Positions 1 to 8,423 of a stretch of DNA of 30,747 nt are shown here, piece by piece; within the stretch, counting starts at the first letter, position 1; every line of letters starts with the position of its first letter. The stretch covers positions 1 through 30,747 of IMG/VR virus record IMGVR_UViG_3300046820_000417. One strand, given 5' to 3'. Made by a program: the position numbers and the translations under genes. This DNA is from a virus. Under the pieces are notes generated by a model. The model was given only the letters and a program-made list of their open reading frames with translations. It did not search any database and was not told the DNA's origin.

Positions 1-827
1 TCGTCACCTCTAAAATAAAAATCGTACTCACCAGACTGGAACCCTGGAGAGGTTTTGGAGAACTGGAGTTCCCACTTAATAGTTCTACCAATTTTTTCTT
101 CAATTAATTTATCTCCTACCTTGATCTTGCCCTTAATCGCTTGATTGTCTGACTCTGAAGAAAAGAGTTTAACAATACATGAGGAATAAAACTTAGTAGC
201 CTGACCACCAGAAGGCTGCTGGCTAGTATACATAGCATTAATATTATTACGAGACTGAGAAATGAGAACAAGCAAAGTTGGCTTAACTTTATTGTTTGCA
301 TAGTTAAGCATTTTCCATGCGTTACTAAAGTCACGAGATTCTGCTCCAATCTGCTTTGTGTTTTCCAAAGCCTTCATTTCATCTGTGTCCTTCTCAAAAT
401 AAATTGCAGGAAGCATAGACGTAATAGAGTCTACCACAATTAAATCAACTCCAGCATTCATTAGTCCTACGCCTACATCAACCATGTCGCTGATAGTTCT
501 TGCCTGTGAGTAGATTAGTTTTTCTGGATCCACTCCAAGAGATCTGGCCCAATCTTCTGAGTATGACATCTCTGAATCAATCCATGCACACAACTTACCT
601 TCTGCTTGTGCTAGAGCAATCATCTGAAGGCACATAGAAGACTTTGCAGACGACTTTGACCCCCAGATAAGAACTTGTCTACCATAAGGAAGCCCACCTC
701 CTAGTGCACGGTTTAAACCAAAACTTGGTGTTGGCTGATACTCATAGTTAACCCCAACCCCAGTTCCCAATCTCTTTCTCAACTTAGGATCAAGTTGTGC
801 CAATGCTTCTTCTACGCTAACCGACAT
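1..827 (-). CDS. RecA/UvsX-like recombinase, 3' end cut by window
   Basis: RecA-family ATPase expected to form filaments on ssDNA and catalyse strand exchange during phage replication and repair. About 275 residues are visible. An N-terminal PTPSFGLNRALGGGLPYGR segment is typical of the family. The P-loop follows at residues 56-63 (GSKSSAKS), then Walker B around 127-135 (VDLIVVDSI). A later stretch, SQSRNNINAMY...SGGQATKFYSS at about 190-216, matches the L2-loop region in which RecA proteins have NQ.R and PGG.ALKF. The P-loop has Ala where most RecA proteins have Gly; T4 UvsX-type proteins also vary here. The start is ATG at 827, with GGAGG six bases upstream. It overlaps the end of the polymerase gene by 11 bases, which suggests translational coupling. 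The frame is open to the window edge, so the C-terminus lies outside. Confidence 0.9.
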   Translation of the reverse strand, partial: MSVSVEEALAQLDPKLRKRLGTGVGVNYEYQPTPSFGLNRALGGGLPYGRQVLIWGSKSSAKSSMCLQMIALAQAEGKLCAWIDSEMSYSEDWARSLGVDPEKLIYSQARTISDMVDVGVGLMNAGVDLIVVDSITSMLPAIYFEKDTDEMKALENTKQIGAESRDFSNAWKMLNYANNKVKPTLLVLISQSRNNINAMYTSQQPSGGQATKFYSSCIVKLFSSESDNQAIKGKIKVGDKLIEEKIGRTIKWELQFSKTSPGFQSGEYDFYFRGD

Positions 828-3800
828 GTACATCCTCCAATGTTACTGTTCCGTCTTTAGTCTTTCCAAAATCAAACTTGTATGCCTTGCCCTCTTCAAT
901 ATTCATGTATGCCTTTGCAAAAGATGTAGGGAAAACTGTTATGGAATGCAAGTCTCTACTTGTATCCGCAAGAGTTAAAGATGCCATCTTCTTTCCAGTC
1001 TTTGTAATTCTTGGCTTAAATGAAACTACAAACATTTCATCATCCTTGTATGGAAGTTGCTTGTAACTCAAGAACTTTACAAGGGCGTGAGATGATTCTT
1101 TTATTTCATCAGATGGTATGAAAGATACAATCCTGTTATCATTACAAAGAACCAAGTAAGAACGACCAGTCTCAATAGTCGTATTTTCATCATCAAATAT
1201 GCCGACACTGCCAGTTTTGTCCAAAATTTCAACTCGTGACCATCCTGTTCCTCGCTTAATTGATTTTACCATACCCATAAAAATGTATGATCCTTTTTCT
1301 TCAAAGTCAACAATATCCTGAATAAATGCATAGTAGTGAGAAGGAATCGTAATATTAAACTCTGGAAGGTTTAGATACTCGTAAAGATTTTCCTTAATCT
1401 CTTGATCATTTCTAGGATTATCATTGAAAGTTGCAGCACCGATTGCTCTCAATGCCTGTAGTGCACGACTATTTACTCCGTTGCCTTTGGTAAATGTAAA
1501 TTCTTCAAGTTCTTTGTACGAACCGAATGGTCGTGCAGATATGTATCTTTCACCAATCTTGTCAGATATGAACTTGATAGCACTGAGTCCAAACCGAATA
1601 CCTTTACCCTCAATTTTAAAATCGATATCCGAATCGTTAATGTGAGGTAACTTAATGCTAATGCCCATTCTTTTTGCTTCAATAAGATATTCAGTTCTCG
1701 CATCTTTATCCTTTTCATTCTTTAGCACTGAGTACATAAACTCTAGTGGGTAATAATACTTTAACCATGCTGTCCAATAGGATAGCGTTGAGTATGCTAC
1801 TGCGTGAGACTTGTTGAATGAGTACCCTGCGTGAGCCTCAAAGTCATGCCACAAGTCACGAGCAATGTTTGGAGAAACAAACTTAGAGGCACCCTCTACG
1901 AACTTCTCTTTAAACTGATCAAATTCTTTAGCATCTTTTTTCTTGCCAATGATCTTTCTAACTTTATCTGCTTCCGACATGGACATACCGCCAAGGTGTA
2001 CGCATGCTTGCATAACTTGCTCCTGGTAAAGAATGCAGCCATATGTGTCCTCCGTAAATTGTTTTAGCACTTGGTGTGTGTAAGAAATATTTTGACGACC
2101 ATGCTTTCGGTCAACATAGTCTTTTCCGATAGTGTTCATTGCACCTGGACGAACAAGAGCATTAGATGCTGCAAGTTCATTTAGATTCTTGACACCCATT
2201 TTAACAAGAAGGTTTGTGTATGGTGCTGCTTCACACTGGAACACTCCCTTTGTATATCCGTCAGATAGCATCTGATAAACATTTGCATCATCCATCTTAA
2301 TTTTGAGGAGGTCAATCTTCTTGCCATCTCGCTCTTTAATAATATCGATTGTATTCTTAAGAACAGACAAAGTTTTAAGACCTAAAGCATCAATCTTAAT
2401 TAAACCAATTCTCTCAGCCTCTTCCATGTCAACACCAACAACGGGAATTCTTTCATCAGATCCAGTAGAAGATCTTGTTTCAAGTGGTGCATATCTAAAG
2501 ATTGGTTCCTTTGCAGTTACAACACCTGCTGCGTGAATACCTGTACCACGAATACGACCACGAAGTTGTTCACCATAGACTTCTACTTCTGGATACTTTT
2601 CACGGAACTCTCTGGTTGATTTTGCAGTACAGAAATCATCCCATGAGTCTACAGTTTTTAGTACTTTATTTACATCAGACAAAGGAATATTTAGCACTCG
2701 TGAAACATCTCTAACAATTCCCTTACCAGTAAATTCAAGGAAGGTGGCAATAGATGCAACATGTCGATACTGTCTAACAAGATAATCTTTAACTTCTTCA
2801 CGACGAGTATCCTGAATATCTGTATCGATATCTGGGAAGTCGTTACGCTCTGGATTAATAAAGCGGAAGAACAAAAGATTATGTTCAATAGGATCGATGT
2901 CTGTAATCTTTAGTGCATAACAAACAAGAGAGCCAGCAGAAGAACCACGACCTGGGCCTACCATAATCTCTTCCTTCTTAGCCCAGTTGATCATGTTACT
3001 TACAACAAGGAAATACGGAGCAAACTTCTTGTCCTTAATAATCTGCAACTCTTCTTCAAGTCTATCTAAGTACTCTTGATTCTCTGATAGGCCTCGCTCT
3101 GCCAAACCTTCTAGAGCAACTTTTGCAAGTTCCTTATCTGGACTCTTGTACTGTACTGGTAGAAGGTTCAACCCTTCCTGAATGCCATAGTCTCCTACTG
3201 TTTCTGCTAATAGGAGTGTGTTTGAGTATATGTCTGGTCTATCTATCCCCTGCGATTCCATCGCTGCTTTAATCTCTTCATATGAGAGCAGGTGGATATC
3301 AAACTTATTAAATGTAATCTGACGGTCTTCGCCATAGAGATAGTCAAGGCGCTCCATCATGTTGCCCTTTTTCTTTGACTTTTCATATGTTGCATCTTTT
3401 ACGAACTTGCCGTGTGTGTTCATGAGCAATTTAAACTCTTGAACTTCTTTTTGTGATGGATCAACATGGTGGCAGTCTGGTGTAACAATAACCTTGATAC
3501 CAAACTCATCTGCTAGTTCTATAAGATACTTATTGATGTGTGCTTCATTGTGAGGCATAACCTCAATATAGTAATCATCTTGAAAGCGTTCTTTAAACCA
3601 AGAGATATACTTCTTGGCAAGAGCAAACTCTTCTTCTTCCAATGCCTTAACTAAAACACTACTTGGGCAAGCAGAAGAAACGATAATTCCTTCTTTGTAT
3701 TTTTCTAATATTTCAAAATCAAACCTTGGCTTCTTAAAGAAACCATCTGTCCATGATAGTTCACTAATCTTGTTTAGATTTTCCAAACCAATTTTATTCT

Positions 3801-4092
3801 TGGCTAGAAGGATAATGTGATTATAGACAAGATCTTGCTGACCTTCTCTTTCAGACTTATCTCGTGTATCAGATATGTCTGCACACATGTATCCTTCTAG
3901 ACCTAGAATTGGCTTAATGCCCTTTGCTTTTGCAATACGGTGCAGTTCCCTATGCCCAGATAAAGTACCGTGGTCAGTGATGGCAATTGCTGGCATCCCT
4001 AACTCAACTGCACGGTCAACGTATTCTTCTGGAGTAGCAATCCCATCAAATAAACTAAAATGGGTGTGGACATGTAAGCCGACGTAGTTCAT
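817..4092 (-). CDS. dnaE: DNA polymerase III alpha subunit (family C, PHP domain)
   Basis: Replicative polymerase of 1091 residues, close to bacterial DnaE length (about 1160 in E. coli). The PHP domain covers residues about 1-280 with candidate metal ligands H7, H9 (HVH), D40, H41 (TDHGTLSG), E66 (GLEGYM), H92, C142, H181, D206 and H208 (PDCHH). The palm has GPGRGSSAG at 379-387 and PDIDTDIQ at 420-427, giving the catalytic pair D421/D423. The third acid is probably D568 in LIKIDALGLKTL. A helix-hairpin-helix-like region lies around 830-900 and an OB-fold-like region around 925-1000. No epsilon-type exonuclease gene is seen nearby; in non-proteobacterial DnaE proteins an intact PHP domain can proofread. 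The ATG is one base after the stop of the ssDNA-binding protein gene (TAA-T-ATG), so the two are probably coupled; the Shine-Dalgarno is weak. Confidence 0.96.
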   Translation of the reverse strand: MNYVGLHVHTHFSLFDGIATPEEYVDRAVELGMPAIAITDHGTLSGHRELHRIAKAKGIKPILGLEGYMCADISDTRDKSEREGQQDLVYNHIILLAKNKIGLENLNKISELSWTDGFFKKPRFDFEILEKYKEGIIVSSACPSSVLVKALEEEEFALAKKYISWFKERFQDDYYIEVMPHNEAHINKYLIELADEFGIKVIVTPDCHHVDPSQKEVQEFKLLMNTHGKFVKDATYEKSKKKGNMMERLDYLYGEDRQITFNKFDIHLLSYEEIKAAMESQGIDRPDIYSNTLLLAETVGDYGIQEGLNLLPVQYKSPDKELAKVALEGLAERGLSENQEYLDRLEEELQIIKDKKFAPYFLVVSNMINWAKKEEIMVGPGRGSSAGSLVCYALKITDIDPIEHNLLFFRFINPERNDFPDIDTDIQDTRREEVKDYLVRQYRHVASIATFLEFTGKGIVRDVSRVLNIPLSDVNKVLKTVDSWDDFCTAKSTREFREKYPEVEVYGEQLRGRIRGTGIHAAGVVTAKEPIFRYAPLETRSSTGSDERIPVVGVDMEEAERIGLIKIDALGLKTLSVLKNTIDIIKERDGKKIDLLKIKMDDANVYQMLSDGYTKGVFQCEAAPYTNLLVKMGVKNLNELAASNALVRPGAMNTIGKDYVDRKHGRQNISYTHQVLKQFTEDTYGCILYQEQVMQACVHLGGMSMSEADKVRKIIGKKKDAKEFDQFKEKFVEGASKFVSPNIARDLWHDFEAHAGYSFNKSHAVAYSTLSYWTAWLKYYYPLEFMYSVLKNEKDKDARTEYLIEAKRMGISIKLPHINDSDIDFKIEGKGIRFGLSAIKFISDKIGERYISARPFGSYKELEEFTFTKGNGVNSRALQALRAIGAATFNDNPRNDQEIKENLYEYLNLPEFNITIPSHYYAFIQDIVDFEEKGSYIFMGMVKSIKRGTGWSRVEILDKTGSVGIFDDENTTIETGRSYLVLCNDNRIVSFIPSDEIKESSHALVKFLSYKQLPYKDDEMFVVSFKPRITKTGKKMASLTLADTSRDLHSITVFPTSFAKAYMNIEEGKAYKFDFGKTKDGTVTLEDVHVG

Positions 4093-4093
4093 A

Positions 4094-4750
4094 TTACCAA
4101 TCTGCGTTGGTAGATGAAGTTACAGATGGGCCATCAAAGCCCAAATAGTACGCTTCTTGCTCGGCATAAGGAATCTTCTTAAGTGCTGACTCAAGAGGAT
4201 AAGGCTCAATGTCCTTCCAATCAAATGGTTCCTTGTCTGGTGCTGATGGAATAAGTGTGTAATTAGTTTCAGTTCCCTGACCATTACGCTTTAACTTCCA
4301 CAGTACGTTTGAGATGCTACCTGTTTCTAGTGCATACTCACGAATTGTATTGAATGATGACTGCTTGCTGATACCCATTGACCAGATAGCAACATAGGGT
4401 GCTTCGATTCCATCGTCAACTAGTACGTTGCAGTAGAAGCGAAGACGGCCACGCCATCCTGCCTTTGGATCCTTGCGGTGCATTTCTTCTGCCCAGTCAC
4501 GGCCTTCTGATTCCATTGTGTCTACAGCCTTGCGCTTGTAGTCCTTTGGATTTACGTGCTCCTTAACAACAAGTGCTAGTCCACGCTTTTCGTTATAGTT
4601 TGCAGAGTCTTCATCGAGTTCTTCAATGAAACGGATCTTTACTGATTGACCGTCTGCAAGTTTTAGCCACTTTACCTTTGGCCCGTCGTTTTCATACTTT
4701 GGCTTGTCGAGCAGGGCATTGATATTCTTAAGTCCCTTTACTACGCTCAT
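4094..4750 (-). CDS. Putative ssDNA-binding protein (gp32-like)
   Basis: A 218-residue protein in the position where phages keep the single-strand binding protein: after the primase and directly before the polymerase. The body (KWLKLADGQSVKIRFIEEL, WRGRLRFYCNVLVDDG, YVAIWSMGISKQ, LWKLKRNGQG) looks like the OB-fold core of gp32-type phage proteins. The usual gp32 CxxC zinc module is not apparent. The C-terminus is only modestly acidic (EPYPLES, EQEAYYLGFDGP), unlike the strong acidic tail of bacterial SSB. The start ATG has a clear AAAGGAG at the right spacing. The role is known from family and context; the assignment rests on pattern similarity and gene order. Confidence 0.72.
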   Translation of the reverse strand: MSVVKGLKNINALLDKPKYENDGPKVKWLKLADGQSVKIRFIEELDEDSANYNEKRGLALVVKEHVNPKDYKRKAVDTMESEGRDWAEEMHRKDPKAGWRGRLRFYCNVLVDDGIEAPYVAIWSMGISKQSSFNTIREYALETGSISNVLWKLKRNGQGTETNYTLIPSAPDKEPFDWKDIEPYPLESALKKIPYAEQEAYYLGFDGPSVTSSTNADW

Positions 4751-4773
4751 ATTATTCTCCTTTGGTTGTTATA

Positions 4774-5718
4774 TTAGTTTAGCATAAGAGATATAGATTT
4801 GTCAAACTGAAACTCTAAACTTCTAAGTTCTTCGTCTGGCATATCTCCTATGTCTTTATATTTTTTGCTTAGTTCAATAACGGAGACACGACTAGAAAGT
4901 TTTTCAACTATTCTATCTTTCATGTTTCCTCCCGCTTCATCGTTATCAGCAATAACAATAATGTTATTAAAATACTTCTGAAGCAATTCTATTTGTGTAC
5001 TTGACACATTTGCGCCAAGTGTTGCTACTGCTGGGAGCCCTACCTGATCAAGTCTAATTGCATCAAATGATGACTCCACTACATATACTCTATCAGATTT
5101 CTTAACTCTGTGCAAGTTAAAAAGTGTTTTACTTTTTGGAAGGCCTGGAGTATTTTTAAAATCTTTTCCTTCAATAGACCTACCAACAAAGCCAAGTGGG
5201 ATTCCATCTGGACTATGCACTGGCACAGTAACCATGTCTTGCTTTTCTGAGTAGCCCAAAGAAAACTTTATGCAAGAAGGTTTTTCTATCTTCCGATATG
5301 TAAAATAATTTCTTGCTCTTTCGGAAGCAACTAGATTATTGTGCAACCTCTTAATAATCAACTCATCAAAAGTTTTGTATTGCTCTTCTTTGACAAGCGC
5401 CTTATCAATTTCTACTGCAAGGTTTGTCACCTTCTCTTTGCTTTTAATAAATCTAGCAGACTCAAAGTATGTTCTACCAGATGTATGCATAACTAATTCT
5501 ATAAGGTCTGCAGACTTTTGACAAGAAAAACAGAAAAACATTCCGCTATCTTTTTGCACTTCTCCTGCTGGGGTTCTGTGGTTGTTGTGAAATGGACAAA
5601 AGATCATGAAGTCTGCATCAAGTTCAGACTCTACGGTAATACCCGATCCTGTAAGGACTCGCTTGACTTGCTCTGCGGAATAAAGATTGGAGTTGTTCCG
5701 TCTATTCCTGCTATCCAT
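4774..5718 (-). CDS. dnaG: DnaG-type primase (zinc ribbon plus TOPRIM, no helicase domain)
   Basis: Makes RNA primers at the fork and is expected to work with the DnaB-type helicase encoded just upstream. A CHC2 zinc ribbon lies at residues 41-66 (C41, H44 in CPFHNNH; C63, C66 in CFSC). An RNA-polymerase-like core follows, with VTVPVHSPDGIPLGFVGR at about 163-180. TOPRIM is at about 210-295, with E215 in VVES, D258 and D260 in ADNDEAG, and a later KDIGD. At 314 residues it lacks the DnaB-binding C-terminal domain of bacterial DnaG. The chosen ATG has AAGGA about eight bases upstream, and the next in-frame Met (residue 38) would cut into the zinc ribbon, so this start is preferred even though it overlaps the upstream gene by 88 bases. 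Confidence 0.93.
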   Translation of the reverse strand: MDSRNRRNNSNLYSAEQVKRVLTGSGITVESELDADFMIFCPFHNNHRTPAGEVQKDSGMFFCFSCQKSADLIELVMHTSGRTYFESARFIKSKEKVTNLAVEIDKALVKEEQYKTFDELIIKRLHNNLVASERARNYFTYRKIEKPSCIKFSLGYSEKQDMVTVPVHSPDGIPLGFVGRSIEGKDFKNTPGLPKSKTLFNLHRVKKSDRVYVVESSFDAIRLDQVGLPAVATLGANVSSTQIELLQKYFNNIIVIADNDEAGGNMKDRIVEKLSSRVSVIELSKKYKDIGDMPDEELRSLEFQFDKSISLMLN

Positions 5719-5987
5719 TCGCTTTTCCTTTTCCCTGCGTAAACTGCATGTATCGATAGTTCAAATTCAAAAAAGTTCTTTATCTCATTATACCTTATAG
5801 TGAAGTCTGGGTCAAGATCAATTCTTGGAACATACCCACTTAACTTCATTTCTGATGTCAATAATCTTATATACTCTTCTTTGAGCCTTCCGATCATCGA
5901 GTCATCATGAATTATTCCGTCAAGGCAAAAGCGCTTGATCGACTTATGATGGTATGAATCATTAGTGGTAGCACTCTTTTTTGACAT
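5631..5987 (-). CDS. Unknown protein between helicase and primase
   Basis: A 118-residue protein I do not recognise. It has a basic, polar start (MSKKSATTNDSYHHKSIKR), then IIHDDSMIGRLKEEYIRLL, a segment that looks folded, and an aromatic run NEIKNFFEFELSIHAVYAGKRKSEW. It follows the helicase stop by 12 bases and overlaps the primase start by 88 bases in another frame, long for this otherwise tidy gene set. No good Shine-Dalgarno precedes its ATG; instead TATAAT sits five bases away. Its position among replication genes suggests a replication accessory role, but that is only inference. It is unlikely to be a shadow ORF, because it fills the only space between helicase and primase and reads as a well-mixed protein. 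Confidence 0.7.
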   Translation of the reverse strand: MSKKSATTNDSYHHKSIKRFCLDGIIHDDSMIGRLKEEYIRLLTSEMKLSGYVPRIDLDPDFTIRYNEIKNFFEFELSIHAVYAGKRKSEWIAGIDGTTPIFIPQSKSSESLQDRVLP

Positions 5988-5999
5988 ACCATATTATAA

Positions 6000-7220
6000 C
6001 TACTTATCTTCAAAGTCTTTATATCTGTAGTATCCCTTGTCAAAGTCACACTGTACCAAGAAGTCTCCCATAAATCCGTTACGGTTCTTTCTAAATGCAC
6101 ACTCAATGATATCGCTATTGGTTCCACGGCCCAATGCGAGCACCCAGTCGGCATCGTATGCAATCTGTCTAGACCATGCCGTTTGGCCCAGTGTAGGGAC
6201 CGTAGAGAGGTCATTAACATCATCTGGTGTTGCAGACGAGATAGCGATAATAGGAACCTCTTCACCAATTGCCATTAGTTTAAGTTCACGAGAAAGATTC
6301 TTCATTCTTACCGTTTCATTGTCTGACTTCTGATTAGGAGCCATCAACTGAAGGTAGTCAACGATTACAAAGTCTGGCTTGTACTGATCAATCTTTCCAC
6401 GAAGAACAGATGGGTTGATCTCTCCACCACTATCATTTGAGATAATGTGAAACTCTGGCTTGCCTGCAAGATTCTTTGCATGCCAGTCCTTTAGCATATC
6501 AATCTCTATCTCGCCGTTACTTATTTTACGATGTGACCAACGACCCTCGCCCATAATCGTAAACACACGATTGCGGACTTCTGTCTCACTCATTTCAAGT
6601 GAGATGACCATCGGACTCTTTCCTTGCTTCCATGCTTGCACAGCAAAGTAAAGAGCCAGCCACGACTTTCCGATTCCTGGATAAGCAAGGAAGACACCAA
6701 GTTGTCCTGGCATAATTCCTGAAGGAAGATAGTTGTCAAACCCTGGAAGACCTGTCTTGATTCCAGACAAACCTAATGCTTGCTGCTTCTTAACATTTTC
6801 AAAGTATGCAATAGCAGACTCAAGATCCGTAACATCGATATCACGAATTGCTGCAGTATTCTTCTTTAGTTCTGATGTCTTAGTAATTAGTTCGTTAAGT
6901 GCGCCAGTTCCATTATTGTTTTGAATTTCGCTGGCTGCAGACCTGATAATATCTTTTAGGCTGTCTGTAAGGTATTCTCCCTGAAGTTCTTCAAGGTGAT
7001 GCTTTGTAGCGCCAACACCTGGTACTGGCTCAAAGTCTCTAAACTTTTCAGTAACTAGTTCTGCTGGAGGAAGAACCGAATTGTTTTCAAAATAAAGTCT
7101 AACAAAGTTCCAAATGTCTCCGTGGGTTCTTAAAAGATTGTCTACATTTGCCTGAAGCAGTACATGTATCTGCTTATCGTTTAAAACAGCCGTAAGTAGT
7201 TTTGCCTCTGTATTATTCAC
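6000..7220 (-). CDS. dnaB: DnaB-type replicative helicase
   Basis: Hexameric 5'-3' fork helicase of the RecA/DnaB superfamily, 406 residues. The N-terminal 130 residues match the helical collar domain. The ATPase core has Walker A AYPGIGKS at 179-186, an SLEMS motif at 207-211, Walker B FVIVDYLQL around 284-292, and the conserved arginine-finger region FRKNRNG at 376-382. A TAWSRQIAYDADWV motif at 347-360 matches the DnaB H4-like region. The start codon is GTG, eight bases inside the end of the upstream gene, with AAGGAG seven bases ahead; translational coupling with the 102-residue protein is likely. It is slightly shorter than bacterial DnaB (about 450-470 residues), as is usual in phages. 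Confidence 0.94.
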   Translation of the reverse strand: MNNTEAKLLTAVLNDKQIHVLLQANVDNLLRTHGDIWNFVRLYFENNSVLPPAELVTEKFRDFEPVPGVGATKHHLEELQGEYLTDSLKDIIRSAASEIQNNNGTGALNELITKTSELKKNTAAIRDIDVTDLESAIAYFENVKKQQALGLSGIKTGLPGFDNYLPSGIMPGQLGVFLAYPGIGKSWLALYFAVQAWKQGKSPMVISLEMSETEVRNRVFTIMGEGRWSHRKISNGEIEIDMLKDWHAKNLAGKPEFHIISNDSGGEINPSVLRGKIDQYKPDFVIVDYLQLMAPNQKSDNETVRMKNLSRELKLMAIGEEVPIIAISSATPDDVNDLSTVPTLGQTAWSRQIAYDADWVLALGRGTNSDIIECAFRKNRNGFMGDFLVQCDFDKGYYRYKDFEDK

Positions 7221-7521
7221 TTAGCCACTCCTTTGCCATTCTTCTACGCTCTGCTCTCTCTTCGTTGTCTTTAGCCTTGTCTTTTTGTGCCTGCAATATT
7301 TTTTCTGCATTGTATGCAAAGTAGTTCCAAGAAGGATTCTCTGCAACTGAAAAGTAATACTCAAGTATATCGTAGCATCCTGGCAGTGTGTATGATTCTA
7401 CAAGGGCATCGGATGCCCACTGCTCTACATTTAAGTTAAGGGATGGCTTTGATTCGTACCTTGCGGTATGATACTTGCTGTATCTTGAAAGCAAAGCCAT
7501 GCGGTCTTTGCGTTCAGCCAT
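7213..7521 (-). CDS. Unknown 102-residue protein, possibly helicase-associated
   Basis: I do not recognise a family. The first 65 residues look helical (VEQWASDALVESY, CYDILEYYFSVAENPSWNY). The C-terminal third is a highly charged likely coiled-coil helix (AQKDKAKDNEERAERRRMAKEW). It starts at ATG 7521 in a TAATG overlap with the 69-residue gene, with GAAGGA just upstream. Its last eight bases contain the GTG start of the helicase, so the two are made together. Small helical proteins directly before a phage DnaB are sometimes helicase loaders; that idea is inference from position and charge only. Confidence 0.75.
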   Translation of the reverse strand: MAERKDRMALLSRYSKYHTARYESKPSLNLNVEQWASDALVESYTLPGCYDILEYYFSVAENPSWNYFAYNAEKILQAQKDKAKDNEERAERRRMAKEWLSE

Positions 7522-7730
7522 TATCCTTCAGCAGCCTCCGATTGGGCTTCCAAAATCTTTGCAGTTAGTTTGTCTTCAACAAACTTGTAGACTCTTTCAA
7601 AAGCCTGGTCTGGAGTTTCTCCATTACGTCTTGAATCAACAATGCCAAGATCCAGTCTAAGTGATTGAAAGTTTCCTAGGTTTAGCGTGTACCCAAGTGT
7701 AACAGATACCTTTGTGTCTTCGTTTTCCAT
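7521..7730 (-). CDS. Small conserved-type phage protein, unknown function
   Basis: A 69-residue protein beginning MENEDTKVSVTLGY. A longer reading to an ATG at 7811 exists but would overlap the HTH gene by 68 bases, and only the ATG at 7730 has a good site, GAAGGG six bases upstream, so I use the short form. The pattern VTLGYTLNLGNFQSLRLDLGI, then an acidic helix DQAFERVYKFVEDKL, resembles a class of small beta-alpha proteins common beside phage replication and recombination genes; I know of no established function. It follows the HTH gene by 13 bases. Confidence 0.75.
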   Translation of the reverse strand: MENEDTKVSVTLGYTLNLGNFQSLRLDLGIVDSRRNGETPDQAFERVYKFVEDKLTAKILEAQSEAAEG

Positions 7731-7743
7731 TTTATACCCTTCG

Positions 7744-8286
7744 TTAAATAGACTCATTCCAAATTGGAACAAACCGTCCATCTTCTGTTTTCCTATATGT
7801 AAGTATACCATCGCCCATTCTTCGTGTCAACTCTTGCTTGCTGGGCGTAATATCATTTGTTATTAATTTGTCTTTCCTTGGCCTACCAATATGGTATGAA
7901 GCAAGTATATCACGAATCTCTCTCACTTGCGATTCAGAGTAATAGGATCTTACCTGAAAGCCCCTAGCGCCACCCTTTTGAGATCCCGTTGGAAATGGAA
8001 TGACTCCTCGTTTCATTAGTGATGGCATATACTTTTTATGACGATTAACTAAATCAGCAGTCTGCCCCACTGTGTATGCTCTTTCTCTTTTATTTTTAAA
8101 ATCACTAATTAAACAACTTTCAATTTGATCTTTTGTAATATTATAAACAGACATGATTCCATTAGAATGATTATAGTGATGTATTCTAACAAGGTCTCCA
8201 TTTAGAAACCAAACCTTTTTATTACCTGGTATTACAGGTGACTCATTGTATTTTTCGCTCTCAATAGTTCCTTTTTTAGTAACCAT
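7744..8286 (-). CDS. HTH DNA-binding protein, MerR-like
   Basis: A 180-residue putative DNA-binding regulator. Residues about 70-130 (AYTVGQTADLVNRHKKYM, then ESQVREIRDILASYH) fit a winged HTH of the MerR/excisionase class, with YTVGQTADLV as the first helix-turn and a basic wing segment (GSQKGGARGF). A GRPRKDK stretch at 134-140 resembles an AT-hook. The N-terminal 60 residues look like a small beta domain of unknown role. It starts at ATG 8286 with GGAGGG, and the first 55 bases overlap the zinc-ribbon gene. Lying at the boundary between tail and replication genes, it might control the replication module, but no operator was identified. Confidence 0.8.
   Translation of the reverse strand: MVTKKGTIESEKYNESPVIPGNKKVWFLNGDLVRIHHYNHSNGIMSVYNITKDQIESCLISDFKNKRERAYTVGQTADLVNRHKKYMPSLMKRGVIPFPTGSQKGGARGFQVRSYYSESQVREIRDILASYHIGRPRKDKLITNDITPSKQELTRRMGDGILTYRKTEDGRFVPIWNESI
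7802..7810 (-). promoter_or_regulatory. Possible extended -10 promoter before replication genes
   Basis: Minus-strand TGGTATACT inside the 3' end of the HTH gene. A start near 7795 would give a 65-base leader to ATG 7730. It shares the GGTATACTTA sequence of the 26061 site, but since it lies in coding sequence it is less certain. Confidence 0.4.
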
Positions 8287-8423
8287 TGTCCCTCCAAAGT
8301 GTGGCTAGGTGGATGAAAAAATACTCTCACTCCGCAACTCATACAGTATACTTCTAAATGATTTATCTCAGTATATTGTCTATCTACAAACATTCTGCCT
8401 TTGCATTTTTTACATGACATCAT
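8232..8423 (-). CDS. Small zinc-ribbon protein
   Basis: A 63-residue protein with two CxxC knuckles, C4/C7 in CKKC and C27/C30 in CMSC, spaced as in rubredoxin-like zinc ribbons. The C-terminal half is basic. The ATG at 8423 shares one base with the stop of the upstream tail gene (TGATG); a second ATG follows immediately and could also serve. Its 3' end overlaps the HTH gene by 55 bases. Such proteins often bind nucleic acid or a partner such as RNA polymerase; the specific role is unknown. This is the first gene after the tail module. Confidence 0.78.
   Translation of the reverse strand: MMSCKKCKGRMFVDRQYTEINHLEVYCMSCGVRVFFHPPSHTLEGQWLLKKELLRAKNTMSHL

Noticed and set aside
5912-6268. 118-residue minus-strand ORF overlapping the helicase C-terminus
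   Set aside because: It lies in another frame of the well-supported helicase gene, has no ribosome site and no family resemblance.
7731-7811. N-terminal extension of the 69-residue protein to ATG 7811
   Set aside because: It overlaps the HTH gene by 68 bases and lacks a ribosome site, while ATG 7730 has GAAGGG at good spacing.
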